From NCBI GenBank assembly GCA_946406115.1, contig OX291543.1:5706501-5770500 (forward strand): a stretch of DNA of 64,000 nucleotides. Reading direction: 5' to 3'. This document shows positions 60,123 to 64,000 of the stretch, one piece after another. The position numbers and the translations under genes are program-made. Source of the DNA: Apoda limacodes. Taxonomy: Eukaryota > Arthropoda > Insecta > Lepidoptera > Limacodidae. Under the pieces are notes generated by a model. That model saw only the letters and a program-made list of their open reading frames with translations, did not search any database and was not told the DNA's origin. Positions within the stretch are counted from its first letter, which is position 1. Each line of letters starts with the position of its first letter.

Positions 60123-61457
60123 GAAAGCATCGATTCTAGTAAAACTTTGCCGGATAGAACAGATGGGGGCGCCTGTGTGAGATGTTGGACACACATTCTG
60201 ATGGGCTCACCTGGGTTGTGCAGTAGTTGTAGGGGGCTATCAGGCAGTAGAGTTAAAGGATGCTATAAATCTCAAGGGCAGGTTCAATTTCGGTTCATTC
60301 CCTTGAGGAGGATACCACTACATTTAAAAGAATTGAAAATTTAAGACATATGATGTTGTAGAAGCAGACGAACAATTACATAAGTTCTTCAGTGTTAATA
60401 TCAAATGGGTAATCTAACCTTCACATCATTAATCACTCGCGATACGATTTATGGATCGCATGGGAAAACACAACAAAATGGCGGCGCACAGATGCCGCTG
60501 GTTCACCTGCGAAGCACGCGGGAATGCGTCACCATGCTATGGCGACACGCTGGTCGCATCGCGTTGGAGTGGGCCCTGCACTCAGCACTGCTAGTGGCTG
60601 GAATGCATGTTTAAGGGACTGCACAGTATTACTCAATCAAATACACAGGTCTGGATTGGCGATGGAAATCGAATCCACAAAATTACAGAGATGAAATTCC
60701 TGCGGGAGCTCTGTCCTGGGCTACCAATCCAGCCTTGAAAATAAAATTTAGAATATATTTGCAGCAAGATCTGCGCCATGGGCTTATCGAAGTAGGTACT
60801 TTATAGACCTGTCAATTGCCTTTTTCCTCCCCCTTTAAATATGCCCCAGGGTTTTTATTATAGGCATCTCGATGAAAACATTTTACAAATTTCAAAAATT
60901 CTTGTATTAGCAATTTTTCCATTTAGCAGTCACATATAATCAATTCAAAATATCACATCTGTGTGTCAAAATTTATGAATATAAAACATAAATTCATGCG
61001 AACATCTCCAAGGTTTCCTTAACATAACCAAAAAATTGTAGAAGTAGGTATTTTCAGTTTACCATCAAAAGAAATCTTTCATAAACTGCTAAAATTTCTT
61101 ATAGATACAAAATCCGTTGGTATGTCCTGCATCACATTATATTTTTGCTATTTCACTTCGTATAAGATCAAACTGTAGTTCAACTCACCCGGGGGTTATC
61201 GTAGTTTCCGGCGATGGGTGCAGAAAAAGCAAAAATTGTTACTTTTTTAAAGAGGAGAAAATTATATTATTTACATAAAGTTGGGACAAAAGAAAATACT
61301 CAGAGAAACTCTGGCCGAATGGCTTGGTATCCAGCCATAAACTGGATAAATATATAATAAATTTTAGATTTTACTAAAGGGTGCGTTAGTATGTTCAAAG
61401 ATGCAATGCAAAAATTGATTTTTGCATGCACTGAAATTAAATTTTATTTGAGGGTAA
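60123..61457. repeat. Unclassified duplicated segment, copy B
   Basis: This is the second copy of the segment at 50337-51735, in the same orientation and about 9.8 kb downstream. It includes a 115 bp piece (GGAAATCGAATCCACAAAAT to TTTGCAGC) missing from copy A, and lacks copy A's GAGGAGGAGGAG block. The 1.3 kb copies could be long direct repeats of one large element now filled with a hAT and a LINE, or dispersed repeats. Confidence 0.85.
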
Positions 61458-61679
61458 TAATAAAAACATGCTACAATACGTCCTACATAGACGTCCGTGG
61501 AATTTTTCTGTTTAGCTTTCGAGGGCGTTTGTCGTTCGGTGACTGTGGCATGTACACATATCACATGAGGTGATATAAGGTGCCACTGACTCTCAAAATA
61601 TCGCTTGAACTTGTCCAACGAAGCATTCGCAGGTGCTATTTCAAGCAGCGAATGTTTTGCTCCAATTCCCTATTCCTTT

Positions 61680-61966
61680 GGTCCAGGGATTATTGGAAAA
61701 TAAACTTCGTCAAGGTACGCTGGTAAAATATAATAAATAATAAAAAAGAACAGGTGAAATGACTGATCGTTAAACAACGAATTCAAGTACAACTATATGT
61801 TAATGATGCGCGTTGTCTTCCGTCCAAAGTCCATCTTGCGTCGCCCCTCCTCCGTCGAAGCGAGTTGGCAAGCGCCGTAATTACCGTATAGGGATTGCAT
61901 ACCTTTCTTATTACGGCGACCAAAGGCGCGCATTGATAGTTAAACATACTCCCCACCTTGAAGTAT
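61680..61966 (-). mobile_element. Probable polypurine tract and start of the Bel/Pao 3' LTR
   Basis: Immediately after the integrase stop the minus strand has AAGGTGGGGAGTA (purine-rich) followed by TGTTTAACTATC, a plausible LTR start at 61946. With no second LTR in the window, the LTR end is a guess; TATTTATTATATTTTA near 61725-61740 may be the polyadenylation region. Confidence 0.45.
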
Positions 61967-61968
61967 CT

Positions 61969-64000
61969 TCAATCAACTTTGGGAAGAGGGCAAATGTTAT
62001 TAAAGGATCGCCGTAATACTCCCTTCTTCGTCTGGATATCTGCAACCCTAGCCGCTCCATCTTTACCGGGGAATACACGAATTATTCGTCCCAACAACCA
62101 GAGCAGAGGTGGAAGAGTTTTGTCCTTCACAAGGACCATTATGCCATTTTCTAAATTTCCGGTTGACTTGAACCATTTGGTCCTCCTCTGTAACCAGACT
62201 ATATACTCGGTTGAGAACCATCGCCAAAAGTGTTCTTTCAGACATTCTATACGCTGAAATCGTTGTAAGGATGATATGTTTGAAGTACTTGAAACATGAT
62301 GATGAGGTGCGAGCGAAAACGAACGACCGATTAGAAAATGAGCTGGGGTGAGTGATGCGAGATCTGAAGGATCATCACTTAATGGAGCCAGCGGTCTTGA
62401 GTTTAATATAGCTTCAATTTGAGCTAAAAGCGTAGTCAGCTCTTCAAACGTTAAGTGCGTTAAACCTAAGGTTCGGCGAAGATGATGCTTAACCGATTTT
62501 ACCGCTGACTCCCAAATTCCACCAAAATGTGGTGTGTAAGCAGGTATGAAATTAACCTTAATGCTCTGGCCCATCATGCCAGAAGCAATATCAGCATTTT
62601 GTGCAAGTAATAATTTTGACAATTCATTAAAACCACCCACAAAGGTCGTGCCATTATCGGAAAACATAGTACGTGGCTTACCCCTACGAGCTATGAAACG
62701 GTTGAGCGCCGCTATAAAAGCTTCTTTTGTCATGTCCGAAACAAGCTCTAGATGTAGGGCCTTTGTTGCCAAACACACAAATACGCATATAAAGCACTTT
62801 AGCAATGTGCATCCACGTCCTTTCCGGCTTGCTATCATAATTGGCCCGGCATAATCTAAGCCGGTTTCAAGAAAAGGATATTCTAAATGCACTCGTTGCT
62901 GTGGAAGATCACCCATCTTGGGCTGTATGGTTTTGCCACTAAATCTGCAGCATTTAACGCAAGAACGTAAAACCCTTTTTGCAAGATTCTTACCTCCTAA
63001 AGGCCAATACTTATGTCTGATAGTAGAAAGCATTAACTGAGGTCCTGCATGTAACAATTGCTTGTGGACCATTTCAAACAAAAGTCTACATAGTTGATGC
63101 TTACTACAAAGCAGAATGGGGTGTTTAACATCATATTCATAAAATGAATTGCTGAGCCGCCCACCAACGCGAATAAGACCACTGTTATCGAAAAAAGGCG
63201 ATAAGGGCAAAAGCCGGTTTTTAGACGGTAGAGCCTTTTCTGATTGAAGTATTGTGTATTCTGTAGGAAATGATTCCTTTTGAGAGATTCTTAATAAAAC
63301 ATGTAATGAACTGTTTAATTCGTCTGTAGTAAGACACAGGTCTGATGCATTTTTCATCCGACGACATTTGTTGATAAATCTTAGAACGTACGATAAGATA
63401 CGCTGAATTTTAGTCAAAGAAGAAAATTTATCAGCCAATGCCGTAATTGGTTCATTATCTGCATCATGAGTAACGTGAAATGTGTTCACCATTTCTGGCA
63501 AATCTGATGGTACTTTCTGAGAGTTTGGAAAGATAGGCCATTCATTTTGGTTTAAAAGAAGAAATTCGGGCCCTGACCACCACAAAGACGAGGACGCTAT
63601 CTGATCAGCACTCAAGCCTCTCGAAAGAAGATCCGCTGCATTATTTTTTGACGGGACATAGCGCCACATAGTGGATGAAAAAAACTTCCTGTATCTCCGA
63701 AATTCGATGGCGTACAAAAGGCTTTAACTGATTTGGAGCTGACGAGAGCCATCCAAGTACTATTGTGGAGTCACACCAGAAGACTATTTGATCGAATGTG
63801 ACTGTCAATGAGGATAGCACTTTTGAGCATAACCTAGCTCCCATTAATGCTCCACACAACTCAAGGCGCGGTGTTGTTTTCGCCTTAATAGGTGCCACCT
63901 TGCTCTTTGACGTCAAAAGAAAGACATGAGTCTTACCATCGGTATGGGTAGAGCGTACATAAATACATGTACCATACGCTTTCTCCGATGCGTCCGTGAA
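61969..64000 (-). pseudogene. Bel/Pao polyprotein: RNase H and integrase (3' part)
   Basis: The frame from the right edge to 63641 reads FTDASEKAYGTCIYV, TTPRLELCGALMGARL, FWCDSTIVLGWL and FVRHRISEIQE (RNase H). A one-base shift near 63685 moves into 63717-61969: WRYVPSKNNAADLLSRG, the HHCC zinc motif (HKQLLHAG...CVKCC), integrase with LDYAGPI, FSDNGTTFVGGF and HFGGIWESAVKSV (Asp, Asp, Glu), and a DUF5641-like end (WLLGRIIRVFPGKDGAARVA, CPLPKVD). Protease, RT and gag lie beyond the window. Confidence 0.9.

Noticed and set aside
50617..60614. Identical 69-codon frames at 50617-50826 and 60405-60614 as a conserved gene
   Set aside because: The whole surrounding 1.3 kb is duplicated at the DNA level; the frame shows no independent conservation.
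50337..61457. The 1.3 kb duplicates as LTRs of one retrotransposon
   Set aside because: No TG...CA ends, primer-binding site, polypurine tract or pol remnants could be placed at the edges; kept as unclassified.

Overview
The window is eukaryotic and almost certainly from a lepidopteran insect. Evidence: one long intron-containing host gene buried in AT-rich DNA, A|T-inserted Helitrons ending in CTAG, tRNA-derived SINEs, several non-LTR retrotransposon families, a Bel/Pao element, and hAT, Tc1 and Zator-like DNA transposons. The only confidently recognised host gene is the kinetochore scaffold KNL1/Spc105 on the + strand. No prokaryotic features, CRISPR arrays or stand-alone tRNA/rRNA genes were seen.

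Region 1 (1-20.9 kb) is KNL1. A 5.7 kb exon (open at the left edge) carries about 22 degenerate MELT-type repeats, including an internal 1,170 bp duplication. It is followed by four short GC-rich exons (13592-13764, 15861-16084, 18266-18468, 20583-20640) that encode the C-terminal RWD region and end at a TAG. All splice phases agree. The introns are full of mobile DNA; intron 1 carries a 3.6 kb Zator-like transposon that has itself landed inside a long-inverted-repeat (foldback) element.

Region 2 (20.9-41 kb) has no recognised host gene. It holds transposon-protein relics, a 5.4 kb minus-strand non-LTR retrotransposon (28.3-33.7 kb, ORF1 plus an EN/RT/RNase H ORF2 broken by frameshifts), fragments of a second, jockey/CR1-like LINE family, a relic of a YqaJ-type exonuclease, a palindromic foldback element and a decayed hAT.

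Region 3 (41.7-45.3 kb) is a second, almost identical Zator-like element. Its transposase looks intact as a three-exon, 841-residue gene, while the KNL1-intron copy has a 4 bp deletion. Both have perfect terminal inverted repeats of about 31 bp and 3 bp target duplications.

Region 4 (45.3-64 kb) contains a decayed Tc1-like element, another foldback element with a Cys-rich protein relic in its loop, two copies of an unclassified 1.3-1.4 kb segment about 9.8 kb apart, a 4.4 kb hAT with a perfect 8 bp target duplication and a single in-frame stop (itself carrying a nested MITE and Helitron), a 5'-truncated LINE, and the 3' part of a minus-strand Bel/Pao element that runs off the right edge.

The strongest items for follow-up are the pair of Zator-like elements (probably recently active), the duplicated MELT array of KNL1, and the foldback elements whose loops carry pieces resembling an uncharacterised Cys-rich transposon protein family.
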